DNA of 64,000 nt from Deltaproteobacteria bacterium (lineage in GTDB: Bacteria; Desulfobacterota; Syntrophia; Syntrophales; UBA2210): assembly GCA_016933965.1 (NCBI GenBank), contig JAFGTS010000032.1, positions 1 through 64,000 on the forward strand, in the 5' to 3' direction. Below are positions 1-10,093 of the stretch, one piece after another; position 1 is the first letter of the stretch, and every line of letters begins with the position of its first letter. The translations under genes were made by a program, and so were the position numbers. Under the pieces are notes generated by a model. It had not been told where the DNA came from. It ran no database searches and was given only the letters and a program-made list of their open reading frames with translations.

Positions 1-86
1 ATGGGAATCGAACCCACCTGGGACGGTTTTAGCGCCCCACACCGGATTTGAAGTCCGGGAGGCCCACCAGTGACCTTGGCACTTCC
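1..86 (-). tRNA. selC: tRNA-Sec (anticodon UCA), 3' end cut by the window edge
   Basis: Read on the minus strand, the 5' end GGAAGTGC begins at 86. The anticodon stem-loop has GGAC-TTCAAA-TCCGG form with anticodon TCA (plus-strand bases 49-51), followed by a long variable arm and a GGTTCGATTCC T-loop near 1-16. The long variable arm, extended D-stem and UCA anticodon are diagnostic of selenocysteine tRNA. The 3' acceptor strand (expected GCACTTCC, pairing with the 5' end) lies beyond base 1. It inserts selenocysteine at UGA codons together with SelB. No selenoprotein gene is recognised in this window, so its clients and selA/selB must lie elsewhere. Confidence 0.93.
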
Positions 87-147
87 GCACATGGATGCAT
101 AGCTGATTTTCAGGGTGCTGTCAATCGCGCACCATCCGCCGCTTCTC

Positions 148-1395
148 TCACAGGTACGACGGTTCCGCGTCGCAGAAGAGGCTGTTGTCAAGCAGCTGGA
201 CGATGACCCTGTCGCCCGCCTTGAGGGCCGTCACCTCTTCGGGGATGACCATGATACCGTTGGCCAGGACCATCGATTTCAGGATGCCCGAGCCCTGTTC
301 CCCCGTCGTCGCCGCCCGGTACTCTCCGTCGGCGTAAGTTACCCGCGCCCGGAAGAAGTAGCGCAGGCCCTTCTTTTTTTCCACGTCCTCCGTCAGGACG
401 GCCGTCACGGTCCGGCGGAAGATGTTCCGGTGCCCCGTCATCTTCAGGATGGCCGGCCTCACGTACTGTTCGAAGGTGATCATGGATGAAACGGGATTGC
501 CCGGCAGGCCGAAGACGAGGGTATTGCCCATTTTTCCGAAGGCCAGCGGTTTGCCCGGGCGCTGCGCCACCTGCCAGAACTCGATGCCGGTCCCTACTTC
601 CTTCATGACGTCCTTGACGAAGTCGTAGTCACCCACGGAAACGCCGCCCGAGGAAAGGATGATGTCGGCCCCGAGGGCAGCTCTGAAATGGGCCAGCAGG
701 TCGTCCCTCGTATCCTTCGCGATTCCCGCGTTCCGGGGAATGCCGCCGCACTCGACGACCTGGGAGTAGAGGGAATAGGTGTTGCTGCTGATGATCTTGC
801 CCTGTTCCGGGTCTTCATCGAGATCGACGATCTCGTCCCCCGTGGCGAGTATGGCCACGACCGGTTTCCGGTACACATAGACGGATGAGCGGCCAACGGA
901 GGCCATCATGCCGATCTCGGCGGGCCGGATGAGTGTCCCCCGTGGGACGACGATCTCTCCCGCCTTCACATCCTCACCCCGGTACCGGACGTGTTCTCCC
1001 AGTGGCGCCTCGGCGAAGATCCGGACGACGGAGCCGTCGCTTTCGGTATCCTCCACCTTGACCATCGTATCGGCGCCTTCCGGCAGGGCCGCTCCGGTCA
1101 TGATACGGGCGGCTTCGCCGGGCCCCACGGCCTTGTCCGACGGGTGGCCGGCGGGGATGTCCTCGGTGACGGTCAGGGCCTTCGGGTTTGCCGCGGACGC
1201 GCCGGTGATATCCTCAGCGCGGAGGGCATAGCCGTCCATGGCAGAATTGGTGCGGGGAGGGATATCGCGGGGGGCGCGGACGTCTTCTCCGAGGACCCGG
1301 TCCCGCGCGTCGGTGATGGCGGTCTTTTCCAGCCCCAGGAGGGGTACTGTGTTGAGTATATGCTGTAACGCTTCCCGAACGGTTATCATCGGCAT
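148..1395 (-). CDS. moeA: Molybdopterin molybdenumtransferase MoeA
   Basis: The 415-residue product inserts molybdate into adenylylated molybdopterin, the last step of molybdenum-cofactor synthesis in the cytoplasm. Family signatures appear in order: SAMDGYA (51-57), MTGAALPEGAD, ATGDEIVD, SSGGVSVGDYDF in the MoCF-binding domain, and PGKPLAFGKMG followed by LPGNPVSS. The length matches E. coli MoeA (411). An upstream in-frame ATG at 1419 was rejected because the readable promoter (1422-1450) would place the transcript start at about 1415, and an AGGGAC ribosome site sits just before 1395. It is divergent from nadA and next to tRNA-Sec. Together these suggest selenium- and molybdenum-dependent enzymes, such as formate dehydrogenase, elsewhere in the genome (inference). 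Confidence 0.93.
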   Translation of the reverse strand: MPMITVREALQHILNTVPLLGLEKTAITDARDRVLGEDVRAPRDIPPRTNSAMDGYALRAEDITGASAANPKALTVTEDIPAGHPSDKAVGPGEAARIMTGAALPEGADTMVKVEDTESDGSVVRIFAEAPLGEHVRYRGEDVKAGEIVVPRGTLIRPAEIGMMASVGRSSVYVYRKPVVAILATGDEIVDLDEDPEQGKIISSNTYSLYSQVVECGGIPRNAGIAKDTRDDLLAHFRAALGADIILSSGGVSVGDYDFVKDVMKEVGTGIEFWQVAQRPGKPLAFGKMGNTLVFGLPGNPVSSMITFEQYVRPAILKMTGHRNIFRRTVTAVLTEDVEKKKGLRYFFRARVTYADGEYRAATTGEQGSGILKSMVLANGIMVIPEEVTALKAGDRVIVQLLDNSLFCDAEPSYL

Positions 1396-1421
1396 GCCGT
1401 CCCTTACGAAATGGAGCATGT

Positions 1422-1450
1422 GTAATATATTAATATTCTTTTGTTGTCAA
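1422..1450 (-). promoter_or_regulatory. Sigma-70-type promoter of moeA
   Basis: On the minus strand TTGACA (1450-1445), a 17-bp spacer and TATTAC (1427-1422) give a near-consensus promoter firing towards moeA. It lies in an AT-rich divergent spacer; nadA transcription probably starts from the same spacer, but its promoter is not clear. Confidence 0.6.
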
Positions 1451-1530
1451 TATTTTACACTTGAATTAAACAGGTCGATGGGATACACATGTCACCTTTG
1501 AATGCCGGGTGTGAACGAGACAGTGGCGAC

Positions 1531-2442
1531 ATGAGCGACAGGGAAAAACAGGAACGGATCAGGGAGCTTCTGAAGGAGCGCCGGGGTATCCTCCTCGTCC
1601 ATTACTACCAGCGGGGGGAGATCCAGGATATCGCCGATATCCTGGGGGATTCCCTGGCCCTGAGCATCGAGGCCGCGAAAACCGACGCCGAAGTGATCCT
1701 TTTCGCCGGTGTCCGGTTCATGGCCGAAAGCGCCGCGATCCTGTCACCGGATAAAACGGTGCTCCTCCCGTTGCTCGACGCGGGCTGTCCCCTCGCCGAC
1801 ACCATCACGGCCGACGAATTACGGGAGGCGAAGAAGAAATACCCCGATGCCGCCGTGGTGGCCTATGTGAATTCCTCGGCGGAAACAAAGGCCCTCAGCG
1901 ATATCTGCTGCACCTCGGCGAACGCCGTGCGCATCGTGTCATCGCTGAAAGATGCAAAGCGGATCCTCTTTGTCCCCGACGGGAACCTGGCGCGTTACAC
2001 GGCCCGGTTCACCGACAAGGAGATCATTCCCTGGAAGGGTTCCTGTTACGTGCACGATACCCTGACCCCGGAGGAAGTGAAGGCGGCGAAAGAGCGGCAT
2101 CCCGGCGCGGTGGTGGCTGCCCATCCGGAATGCCGGCCCGCGGTGCTCGACCTGGCCGATTTCATCGGAAGCACGGGCGGTATCATCCGGTTCGCCCGTG
2201 AGACGGACGCCCGGGAGGTCATCGTCGGCACGGAACTGGGGATCATGCACCAGTTGCGAAAGGAAAACCCTGAAAAAACATTTATCCCTCTCTCCGACAC
2301 AATGATCTGCCAGGACATGAAAAAGATAACCCTCGATGATGTTCTCGATTCCCTCCTCACCATGCGCCATGTCATACGTGTGCCGGAAGAGATCCGGGTG
2401 CCGGCGGGCGAAGCGCTTGAACGGATGCTGAAGGTTTCATGA
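1531..2442 (+). CDS. nadA: Quinolinate synthase NadA
   Basis: NadA condenses iminoaspartate with dihydroxyacetone phosphate to quinolinate, the first committed product of de novo NAD synthesis, using an oxygen-labile [4Fe-4S] cluster. The N-terminal LLVHYYQ...IQDIADILGDS, the three cluster cysteines (DAGCPLAD, WKGSCYVHD, TMICQDM), the AYVNSSAETKALSD motif and the HPEC motif are all present. The start at 1531 gives 303 residues, typical of the short NadA class. An upstream ATG at 1489 would add 14 residues but has no better ribosome site, so the start is uncertain. nadB and nadC are not nearby; nadD lies about 58 kb downstream. Confidence 0.92.
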   Translation: MSDREKQERIRELLKERRGILLVHYYQRGEIQDIADILGDSLALSIEAAKTDAEVILFAGVRFMAESAAILSPDKTVLLPLLDAGCPLADTITADELREAKKKYPDAAVVAYVNSSAETKALSDICCTSANAVRIVSSLKDAKRILFVPDGNLARYTARFTDKEIIPWKGSCYVHDTLTPEEVKAAKERHPGAVVAAHPECRPAVLDLADFIGSTGGIIRFARETDAREVIVGTELGIMHQLRKENPEKTFIPLSDTMICQDMKKITLDDVLDSLLTMRHVIRVPEEIRVPAGEALERMLKVS

Positions 2443-2516
2443 ACAATAAGTCCCGGCCGTGACGGTTCACGCGCGCTTCCGCGGGAGCGAGGCCGGTCGT
2501 TATTCCGAATAGTTCC

Positions 2517-5500
2517 GTGAGAAAGATAACCGAGAAAAAGATACCGTTTCCGGACCCGTCGCTGCGGGCCCTGATCGATGAGGTGCGCCGGGGGGCCCGG
2601 CACATCGCGGCCGGCGGCCTTCACGGCGCGGCCCGCCCGCTGATCGCGGCCCTGCTGTCCGAGGCCGTTTCGCGGCCCCTGGTGGTGGTCTGTCCGAGCC
2701 CGGATGAGGCGGCCCGGTTCCACGGCGACCTGTCATCTTTTCTTCCCGGCGGCGGTGTGCACCTGTATTCGAGCCGCGAGGCGCTCTGTCCGGAGGACGT
2801 GATCGTTCACGACCGTGAGCTCTCCGCCCGGCGGGTCGCCTGCCTGACGGCGCTGATGACCGGGTCCGCGCCGGTCTGCGTCATGTCCCTCGAAGCCCTG
2901 GCCCAGGGGGTGCCGCCTGTCCGTATCCCCGGCGATTATCTTGAAACCCTGTCCATGGGCGATTTCCTGGACCGGGACGAATTTCTGGTGAAGCTCGCCG
3001 CCGGCGGCTACCGGCGGGTCCCCCTGGTGGAAGAGCAGGGGGAGTTCAGCGTTCGCGGGTACATCATCGACATCTTTCCGCCCACGGCCGCCGTTCCCCT
3101 GCGGATGGAGTTCGTGGGGGACGAACTGGAATCCATCAGGGAGTTCGACCTTGCCTCGCAGCGGTCGCGCCGGGAGATAACGGAGTTTCTCCTGTCGCCG
3201 GCGATGGAATGCGTCGTCACCGCGGAAGACCGGGCCCGCGCCGTCGCGAACCTGCGTGCCCGCGCCCACGAGCTGGACCTCCAGCGTGCGCACCGCGACG
3301 GCCTCATCGACATGCTCGAGAAAGAGCCCGACATCCTGGTGAACCCCCATATTATTCCGCTCCTGTACGGCTCCCCTCACGGCGGCGTGACGGGCAGCGT
3401 CTTCGACTATTTCCCCCGCGGCACCGTCATCATGGCCATCGAGTCCCTCGGCATGAAAGGGGGCCTTGAAACCCTCGAGGACCGGACGGCCCGGCTCCTC
3501 TACAAGGCCGAGAAAGAGGAGAAGTTCCATCTCGACGGGAGCCGCCTCTACCTCAGTTCCCCGGAGCTGGCGGCCCGGCTGGAGGAATTTCAGCAGGTGT
3601 CGGTGGATGAGCTGTTCCCGGAAGGCGACGGGGTCATTCGATTCCATGTGGAGAAGAACGTGGGCCTTCGCCGGGACACCACGCTCCTGGAGCGGGACAG
3701 CAGCCTGCTGGCGCCCCTGGCGGAACGCTTGCGCCGGTGGCTCCGTGAGCGGAACCGCATTATCTTCCTGGCCGCCGAGGGCGAGATGCAGCGCGTCGAG
3801 TACCTCCTGCGGGGTCACAACTTCCCCGTGATACGGTCCGAGGACTCCTTTCTCACGGAACTGGAACGCCCGGAGAACGGCGGGTTCCTTATCCTCAAGA
3901 CGGGTGCGCTGTCGGAAGGGTTCACCTACCCGGCTTTGAAGCTGGCCGTCGTCACCGAGGAAGAGATATTCGGCAAGAAGGTTCGCAAGCGCCGGCGCCC
4001 CCGTGCCCGCGAGGGGTACTTTCTCAAATCCTTCGGGGAGCTGAAGGAAGGGGACCACGTGGTCCACGTGGACCACGGCATCGGGACCTACCGCGGGCTG
4101 AAACGGCTCACGGCGGGCAATATCGAGAACGATTTTCTCCTCATCGAGTATCTCGGCAGTGACAAGCTCTACCTTCCCGTCGACCGCATCGACCAGATCC
4201 AGCGCTACATCGGCCCCGACGGCCATGCCCCGCTCCTTGACCGGCTGGGCGGGACCTCCTGGGAAGCGGTCAAGAAAAGGGTGAAGAAGTCGGTCCGGGA
4301 AATGGCGGAAGAGCTCGTTTCCGTCTATGCCGCCCGGGAGGTGATGGACGGGCACCGGTTTTCGCCGCCCGACCGGTACTATGAGGAGTTCTGCTCCTTC
4401 TTCGAGTTCGAGGAAACCCCCGACCAGGCGCGCGCCATCGAGGAGGTCGACCTCGACCTGGGCGAACCGAAACCGATGGACCGGCTCATCTGCGGCGATG
4501 CCGGGTTCGGCAAGACGGAGGTCGCGCTGCGCGCCTCCTTCCGGGTGGCCATGGACGGCAAGCAGGTGGCGATCCTGGTCCCCACGACGATACTGGCGGA
4601 GCAGCACTACCAGACGTTCAGAAAACGGTTCGAGAAGTACCCCGTCCGGATCGAGGTCCTCAACCGGTACCGGACGAAGAACCGGCAGAAGGAGATCGTG
4701 GAGGACATCGCCCGGGGGCGGGTGGACATCATCATCGGCACCCACCGCCTCCTCCAGAAGGACGTGGTTTTCAAGGACCTTGGCATGCTCATCATCGACG
4801 AGGAGCAGCGCTTCGGCGTGACCCACAAGGAGCGACTGAAGAAGCTCCGCGCCCTGGTCGAGGTGATGACCCTCACGGCCACGCCCATCCCCCGGACCCT
4901 CCAGCTTTCCCTGGTGGGGCTGCGCGACCTGTCCGTTATCAACACGCCGCCCCAGGAACGGCAGTCCGTGAAGGTCCAGGTCTGCGAGTTCGACGAAGAT
5001 ACCATTCGCGGGGCGCTCCACCGTGAGCTGGAACGCGGAGGCCAGGTGTTTTTCGTGCACGACCGGGTCCGGTCCATTTACAGCATGGCGCGCCTCGTGG
5101 AGCGGCTGGCGCCCGACGCGAAGGTTGCCGTGGCCCACGGCCAGATGAAACCCCGCGAGCTGGAAGATGTCATGGTACGCTTCATCAGGAGGGAATTTAA
5201 CATCCTGGTATGCACCACCATCATCGGTTCCGGCGTGGACATGCCCTCGGTCAACACGATCGTCATCAACCGGGCGGACCGGTTCGGGCTCTCGTCCCTC
5301 TATCAGCTCAGGGGCAGGGTGGGGCGGTCCAGCGAAGAGGGGTACGCCTGTCTCCTGATACCGCCGGGCATCACCCTCTCCCGGGACGCGCGGAAGCGGC
5401 TGCGCGTCGTACAGGAATTCTCGGAGCCGGGCTCGGGGTTCAAGGTCGCCACCTACGACCTGGAGATCCGGGGGGCCGGGAACCTTCTGGGCTCGTCCCA

Positions 5501-6035
5501 GTCGGGCCACATATCGGCCGTCGGCTTTGAGCTGTACACGGAACTGATGGAGAAGGCGGTCCGCGACCTGCGTGGCGAGGCGGCGCCGGAAGAGGAGTTC
5601 AGCCCCGAGATACGCCTCGGGATACCCGCCTTCATTCCCGACGATTACATCGACGACATGCAGACCCGGCTCATCACCTACAAGAAGATATCGGCGGCCG
5701 GGTCCGACGACGACCTGGAAGACCTGCGCAGGGAGCTGCGTGACCGGTACGGTTTTGTCCACGGCAACCTGAAGAACCTGATGGACATCATCGGCGTCCG
5801 GAACCTGCTCAGGGAGATGCGGGTAGAAAAGATGGAATACGACGGCAAGCGGATGCTCCTGGTGTTCCACAAGACCGGGTCCATCGACCCGGCACGGATA
5901 ATGGAGCTGTCACGGAAACGGTACCGGGACCTCAGGCTGACGCCGAAGGGTGAGCTTTTTGTTCCCCTGCCGGGGCTGAAGGAGGAAGACGTGATCGCCG
6001 GGGCCCGTGACCTGATAGCCGACCTTAGATCATGA
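2517..6035 (+). CDS. mfd: Transcription-repair coupling factor Mfd
   Basis: The 1172-residue product is close to E. coli Mfd (1148). It displaces RNA polymerase stalled at lesions and recruits UvrA. Order seen: UvrB-like N-terminal modules (GEFSVRGYIIDIFPP), the CarD-like polymerase-interaction domain (EGDHVVHVDHGIGTYRGL), then a RecG-type motor with Walker A GDAGFGKTE (about 660-668), DEEQRFG, TATPIPRTL and the TRG segment (QLRGRVGRSSEEG), and a C-terminal domain that begins around RLGIPAFIPDDYI. The GTG at 2517 is the first usable start but has a poor ribosome site; a GTG at 2583 is the alternative. uvrA lies 1.2 kb downstream, so two nucleotide-excision-repair genes are close together. Confidence 0.94.
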   Translation: MRKITEKKIPFPDPSLRALIDEVRRGARHIAAGGLHGAARPLIAALLSEAVSRPLVVVCPSPDEAARFHGDLSSFLPGGGVHLYSSREALCPEDVIVHDRELSARRVACLTALMTGSAPVCVMSLEALAQGVPPVRIPGDYLETLSMGDFLDRDEFLVKLAAGGYRRVPLVEEQGEFSVRGYIIDIFPPTAAVPLRMEFVGDELESIREFDLASQRSRREITEFLLSPAMECVVTAEDRARAVANLRARAHELDLQRAHRDGLIDMLEKEPDILVNPHIIPLLYGSPHGGVTGSVFDYFPRGTVIMAIESLGMKGGLETLEDRTARLLYKAEKEEKFHLDGSRLYLSSPELAARLEEFQQVSVDELFPEGDGVIRFHVEKNVGLRRDTTLLERDSSLLAPLAERLRRWLRERNRIIFLAAEGEMQRVEYLLRGHNFPVIRSEDSFLTELERPENGGFLILKTGALSEGFTYPALKLAVVTEEEIFGKKVRKRRRPRAREGYFLKSFGELKEGDHVVHVDHGIGTYRGLKRLTAGNIENDFLLIEYLGSDKLYLPVDRIDQIQRYIGPDGHAPLLDRLGGTSWEAVKKRVKKSVREMAEELVSVYAAREVMDGHRFSPPDRYYEEFCSFFEFEETPDQARAIEEVDLDLGEPKPMDRLICGDAGFGKTEVALRASFRVAMDGKQVAILVPTTILAEQHYQTFRKRFEKYPVRIEVLNRYRTKNRQKEIVEDIARGRVDIIIGTHRLLQKDVVFKDLGMLIIDEEQRFGVTHKERLKKLRALVEVMTLTATPIPRTLQLSLVGLRDLSVINTPPQERQSVKVQVCEFDEDTIRGALHRELERGGQVFFVHDRVRSIYSMARLVERLAPDAKVAVAHGQMKPRELEDVMVRFIRREFNILVCTTIIGSGVDMPSVNTIVINRADRFGLSSLYQLRGRVGRSSEEGYACLLIPPGITLSRDARKRLRVVQEFSEPGSGFKVATYDLEIRGAGNLLGSSQSGHISAVGFELYTELMEKAVRDLRGEAAPEEEFSPEIRLGIPAFIPDDYIDDMQTRLITYKKISAAGSDDDLEDLRRELRDRYGFVHGNLKNLMDIIGVRNLLREMRVEKMEYDGKRMLLVFHKTGSIDPARIMELSRKRYRDLRLTPKGELFVPLPGLKEEDVIAGARDLIADLRS

Positions 6036-6060
6036 GACCGGGGCAGTTCCATTTCAATGA

Positions 6061-6089
6061 TTGAAGTATGACGGTGAATCTGATAGATT
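6061..6089 (+). promoter_or_regulatory. Possible promoter before the SurA-like gene
   Basis: TTGAAG, a 17-bp spacer and TAGATT fit sigma-70 spacing, about 100 bp upstream of the chosen start at 6189. Found by eye only. Confidence 0.35.
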
Positions 6090-6188
6090 TTAACGCTTGA
6101 TATCGGTCCTCGGAGCACTTTGTTGCATGGATTCGGGGACATATCCGCGGTGAGACGCGGTGTGATCATGTGGATACAGGGAGCAGGA

Positions 6189-7157
6189 ATGAAATTTCTC
6201 AGGCCGTTTATTCTCGTATTGTTCTTTTGTTCAGTCGCCGTCGCGGCGGCACAGACCGATTTCCAGGACCGGATCGTGGCGGTGGTGAACAGCGACGTCA
6301 TCACCCTCTCGGAGCTGAACGCGCAGACCGAGGAACTGGTCAGGCACATCGATACCATCCCCCCGGGGATGACCAGGGAGGCCGTGGAGGCCCAGACCCG
6401 GAAAAACGCCCTCGACCGGCTCATCAACGATTACCTGGTCGAGCAGGAGGCCCGGAAACTGGGCATGGCCGTGACGGATGCCCAGGTGGACCGTTCCATC
6501 AACGATCTTCTGGTGGAAAGGCGTATTTCCATGGAGCAGTTCAAACAGGCCCTTGCCCGGGACAGGGACACCCTGGAAGCCTACCGGGACAGTGTCAGGC
6601 AGTACCTTCTGAGGGCCCAGCTCATCAATCTGCTGATCCGGCCCAAGGTCACCATCACCGAGGAGGAGATCGGCGACTATTACCGCGCTCACCTGGACCT
6701 GTACGAGGGGAAGGAAGCCGTGCGGCTCAGTCAGATACTGCTCCTCTTTCCCCGGGATGCCGGTGAACCGGAAAAAAAGGCCGTCATCGAGAACGCCCGC
6801 GCCATCCTGGAACGCCTGAAACGGGGTGAGTCCTTTGAGCTCATGGTGAGCCTCTACTCCCAGGGGCCCGCCGCCCGTGAGGGAGGAGACCTGGGGTTCG
6901 TGGAGCGGAACATGATGTTTCCCGCCGTCGATGAGGCCGCCTTCCGGCTCGCCCGGGGGGAGGTCAGCGATGTCATCGTCTCGCCCATCGGCTGCCATAT
7001 CATCGTGGTCACCGACCGGCGGGGTGCCGGGGTGAAACCCATCGACGCCGTGAGGGACGAGATCATCGCCCGGATACGCGGCACGAAGGTGGAAAGAAAA
7101 TTCCAGGAATGGCTGGCGGAGGTCCGCGAAAAGGCACATGTGGACATACGGTTGTGA
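6189..7157 (+). CDS. SurA/PpiC-type periplasmic peptidyl-prolyl isomerase
   Basis: A 322-residue exported chaperone/isomerase that should help outer-membrane proteins fold. A signal peptide covers residues 1-21 (FILVLFFCSVAVAAA, cleavage before QTDF). A SurA-N-like helical domain follows (DRIVAVVNSDVITLSEL...LINDYLVEQEARKLG), then one parvulin domain with the typical segments VRLSQILL, SLYSQGPAAREGGDLGFV and SPIGCHIIVV, and a short C-terminal helix. The start at 6189 was chosen for the signal peptide and an upstream GGGAGCAGGA ribosome site; the reading frame extends 23 codons further upstream. It has one parvulin domain, where E. coli SurA has two. It lies between mfd and uvrA. Confidence 0.88.
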   Translation: MKFLRPFILVLFFCSVAVAAAQTDFQDRIVAVVNSDVITLSELNAQTEELVRHIDTIPPGMTREAVEAQTRKNALDRLINDYLVEQEARKLGMAVTDAQVDRSINDLLVERRISMEQFKQALARDRDTLEAYRDSVRQYLLRAQLINLLIRPKVTITEEEIGDYYRAHLDLYEGKEAVRLSQILLLFPRDAGEPEKKAVIENARAILERLKRGESFELMVSLYSQGPAAREGGDLGFVERNMMFPAVDEAAFRLARGEVSDVIVSPIGCHIIVVTDRRGAGVKPIDAVRDEIIARIRGTKVERKFQEWLAEVREKAHVDIRL

Positions 7158-7195
7158 TCCGCCGCCGTTCAGAGAGATACCGTGAAACGTGAACC

Positions 7196-10009
7196 ATGGA
7201 CTATATCAGGGTTCGGGGCGCCTCCCAGCATAACCTGAAGCATATCAACGTCGACATTCCCCGGGACCGGTTCGTCGTCATCACCGGCGTGAGCGGTTCG
7301 GGGAAATCATCGCTCGCCTTCAACACCATCTATGCCGAGGGGCAGCGGCGATACGTGGAATCCCTTTCCACGTACGCCCGCCAGTTCATCGGCCAGATGG
7401 ACAAACCCGAGGTGGAGTCCATCGAGGGATTGTCGCCGGCCATCGCCATCGAACAGCGGACGGCCAGCCAGAATCCACGTTCCACAGTAGGGACCGTGAC
7501 GGAGATCTATGATTATCTGCGGCTTCTCTTCGCCCGGGTCGGCCTCCCCCACTGCTACCGGTGCGGAAAGGAGATCCGGTCCCAGACCGTGGATTCCATG
7601 CTTGACCATATCCTGTCGCTCCCGGAGAAAAGCAAGGTCAACATCCTGTCCCCCATGGCGCGGGGGAAAAAGGGGGAGTACCAGAAAGAACTGAAGAAAC
7701 TTCGAAAGGACGGCTTTGCCCGCGTCAGGATCGACGGGGAGATGCGCGACCTCGCCGAGGACATCGTTCTCGATAAGAACAAGCGGCACGACATCGATGT
7801 GGTCATCGACCGGCTCGTCATCAAGGACGGCATCAGGAAGCGGCTTCGCGATTCCCTGGAAACCGCCCTCGGGCTTTCGGAAGGGATGATCCGGGTGGCG
7901 GTGGCCGACGGCGAGGAGACAACCTTCAGCGAGGCCTATGCCTGCCCGGAGTGCGGCATCAGCATGCCGGAGCTGGCCCCCCGGATGTTTTCCTTCAACA
8001 GCCCCTACGGTGCCTGCCCGGAATGCGGGGGCCTGGGGACGAAGGTGTATTTCGATGAGAACCTCATCGTGCCCGACCGCGACCTTTCCATTCGGGAGGG
8101 TGCCATAGCGCCCTGGGACCGCCGGCACTCGCTCTATTTCTACCAGATGCTCGAGGCGCTTTCGAACCACTACGGCTTCGACATCAATACCCCCTTCAAT
8201 CAGCTGCCGGAGCGGATCCGCGACGTCCTTCTCTACGGTTCCAACGGCGAGGAGATAGAATTCTATTTTGACCGCCGGGGTCGTCGGTTCTTCTACAAGA
8301 AGGCCTTTGAGGGCATCGTTCCCAATATCGACCGCCGCTACCGCGAGGCTGAGTCCAACGAGGCGCGGATGGAACTGATGCGCTACATGAACGTGACCGA
8401 TTGCCCCGCCTGCGGGGGGGCGCGGTTGCGCAGGGAAAGCCTGTCGGTGACGGTGGGCGGGAAGAACATCCATGAAGTGTCCCAGCTTTCCATCGCCCGG
8501 TGCATGGAGTTCTTCACGAGCCTCACCCTGCCGCCGCGTGAGCGGGAGATCGCCGGGCGCGTCATGAAGGAGATCACGGAACGGCTTCAGTTCCTCCTGG
8601 ATGTGGGCATGAGCTATCTTTCCATCGCCCGGTCGTCGGGCACCCTCTCCGGCGGGGAATGGCAGCGTATCAGGCTGGCGACCCAGATCGGCTCGGGCCT
8701 TGTGGGGGTCCTCTACGTCCTGGACGAACCGACCATCGGCCTCCACCCCCGTGACACCCAGCGGCTGATCACGACCCTGAAGCGGCTCCGGGACATGGGG
8801 AACACCATCCTCGTCGTCGAGCACGACGCGGAGGTCATCCGGTCCTGTGACGACATCATCGACATGGGCCCCGGCGCCGGGATGCACGGCGGAGAGGTGA
8901 CCTTCCACGGGACCCCGGCGGACATCTGCACCTCCGAGGTGTCGCTGACGGGGAAGTATCTCTCGGGACGGCTTGCCATTCCCGTTCCCTCGGTCCGCCG
9001 CTCCGTGAACAACCGGTATATCGTCATCGAGGGGGCATCGCAGAACAATCTCAAAGACATCGACATCCGAATTCCCGTGGGCCTGCTGACCTGTGTGACG
9101 GGCGTGTCCGGTTCCGGCAAGAGCACCATGGTCATCGAGACGCTCTACAAGGTCCTTCGGCGGCGGTTGAACCGCCACAAGGGGAAATCGGGCGCCATTT
9201 CACGGGTGAGCGATTTCGGCGGCATCGAGCGGGTGATCGCCATGGACCAGCAGCCCATCGGGCGGACGCCCCGGTCCAACCCGGTCACCTACACGGGGGC
9301 CTTCACCCATATCCGGGACCTCTTCGCCCGCCTGCCCGAATCGAGGATGCGGGGCTATAAACCGGGACGGTTCAGCTTCAACGTGAAGGGGGGGCGCTGC
9401 GAGTCCTGTCAGGGCGACGGGCTGAAGCGCATCGAGATGCATTTCCTCCCCGATGTGTACATCACCTGCGATGTGTGCCGCGGGAAGCGTTTTAATCCCG
9501 ATACGCTGGAGATCCGCTACCGGGGGAAGAACATCGCCGACGTCCTCGATATGACCGTCAACCAGGCCCTCGCGTTCTTCGAGGCCATCCCGCTTATCAG
9601 GTCAAAGCTGCAGTTGCTCTCCGATGTGGGACTGGGATATATCAGGCTCGGACAGTCGGCCACCACCCTGTCCGGCGGGGAGGCACAGAGAATAAAGCTC
9701 GCCCGCGAACTGGGAAAGCGGCAGACCCGTGACACGCTCTACATCCTCGACGAGCCCACCATCGGCCTGCACTTCGATGATATCGAAAAGCTGCTCGGCG
9801 TGCTCATGCGGCTCGTCGACATGGGGAACACGGTGGTGGTCATTGAGCACAACCTCGACGTCATCAAGAGCGCCGATTATGTCATCGACCTGGGGCCCGA
9901 AGGGGGAGAAGGCGGGGGGTACATCGTGGCGGCGGGGCCGCCCGAGCGGATCGCCGCGGTTGAAAATTCCCTGACGGGCCGGTTTCTGCAGAAGGTGCTG
10001 CGGCCCTGA
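7196..10009 (+). CDS. uvrA: Excinuclease ABC subunit A
   Basis: The 937-residue product is the DNA-damage sensor of nucleotide excision repair. Two ABC ATPase halves are complete: Walker [10 protein letters not shown] (31-39) and again after residue 635, signatures LSGGEWQRI and LSGGEAQRI, and Walker [10 protein letters not shown] in both halves. Zinc-binding pairs are visible: CYRCGKE, then two CPECG in the first half, and CESCQGDG / CDVCRGKRF in the second. The length is typical (E. coli 940). It starts 38 bp after the isomerase gene and probably belongs to the same transcript. Confidence 0.96.
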   Translation: MDYIRVRGASQHNLKHINVDIPRDRFVVITGVSGSGKSSLAFNTIYAEGQRRYVESLSTYARQFIGQMDKPEVESIEGLSPAIAIEQRTASQNPRSTVGTVTEIYDYLRLLFARVGLPHCYRCGKEIRSQTVDSMLDHILSLPEKSKVNILSPMARGKKGEYQKELKKLRKDGFARVRIDGEMRDLAEDIVLDKNKRHDIDVVIDRLVIKDGIRKRLRDSLETALGLSEGMIRVAVADGEETTFSEAYACPECGISMPELAPRMFSFNSPYGACPECGGLGTKVYFDENLIVPDRDLSIREGAIAPWDRRHSLYFYQMLEALSNHYGFDINTPFNQLPERIRDVLLYGSNGEEIEFYFDRRGRRFFYKKAFEGIVPNIDRRYREAESNEARMELMRYMNVTDCPACGGARLRRESLSVTVGGKNIHEVSQLSIARCMEFFTSLTLPPREREIAGRVMKEITERLQFLLDVGMSYLSIARSSGTLSGGEWQRIRLATQIGSGLVGVLYVLDEPTIGLHPRDTQRLITTLKRLRDMGNTILVVEHDAEVIRSCDDIIDMGPGAGMHGGEVTFHGTPADICTSEVSLTGKYLSGRLAIPVPSVRRSVNNRYIVIEGASQNNLKDIDIRIPVGLLTCVTGVSGSGKSTMVIETLYKVLRRRLNRHKGKSGAISRVSDFGGIERVIAMDQQPIGRTPRSNPVTYTGAFTHIRDLFARLPESRMRGYKPGRFSFNVKGGRCESCQGDGLKRIEMHFLPDVYITCDVCRGKRFNPDTLEIRYRGKNIADVLDMTVNQALAFFEAIPLIRSKLQLLSDVGLGYIRLGQSATTLSGGEAQRIKLARELGKRQTRDTLYILDEPTIGLHFDDIEKLLGVLMRLVDMGNTVVVIEHNLDVIKSADYVIDLGPEGGEGGGYIVAAGPPERIAAVENSLTGRFLQKVLRP

Positions 10010-10038
10010 GCGGTTCCGGCACAATGAAAGGAGACTAA

Positions 10039-10060
10039 ACGGCCGCGCGGCCGTCTTTTC
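10039..10060 (+). terminator. Probable terminator after uvrA
   Basis: A perfect 16-bp GC palindrome (10039-10054, ACGGCCGC/GCGGCCGT) is followed by CTTTTC. The U-tract is short, so termination may be partial. Confidence 0.5.
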
Positions 10061-10093
10061 CGGTGCATCGAATCTCGTAAGGAGGGAATTGTC

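Noticed and set aside
2733-5870. Minus-strand open frame of 1045 codons
   Set aside because: It lies entirely within mfd on the other strand, in a GC-rich third-position shadow frame; no family motifs.
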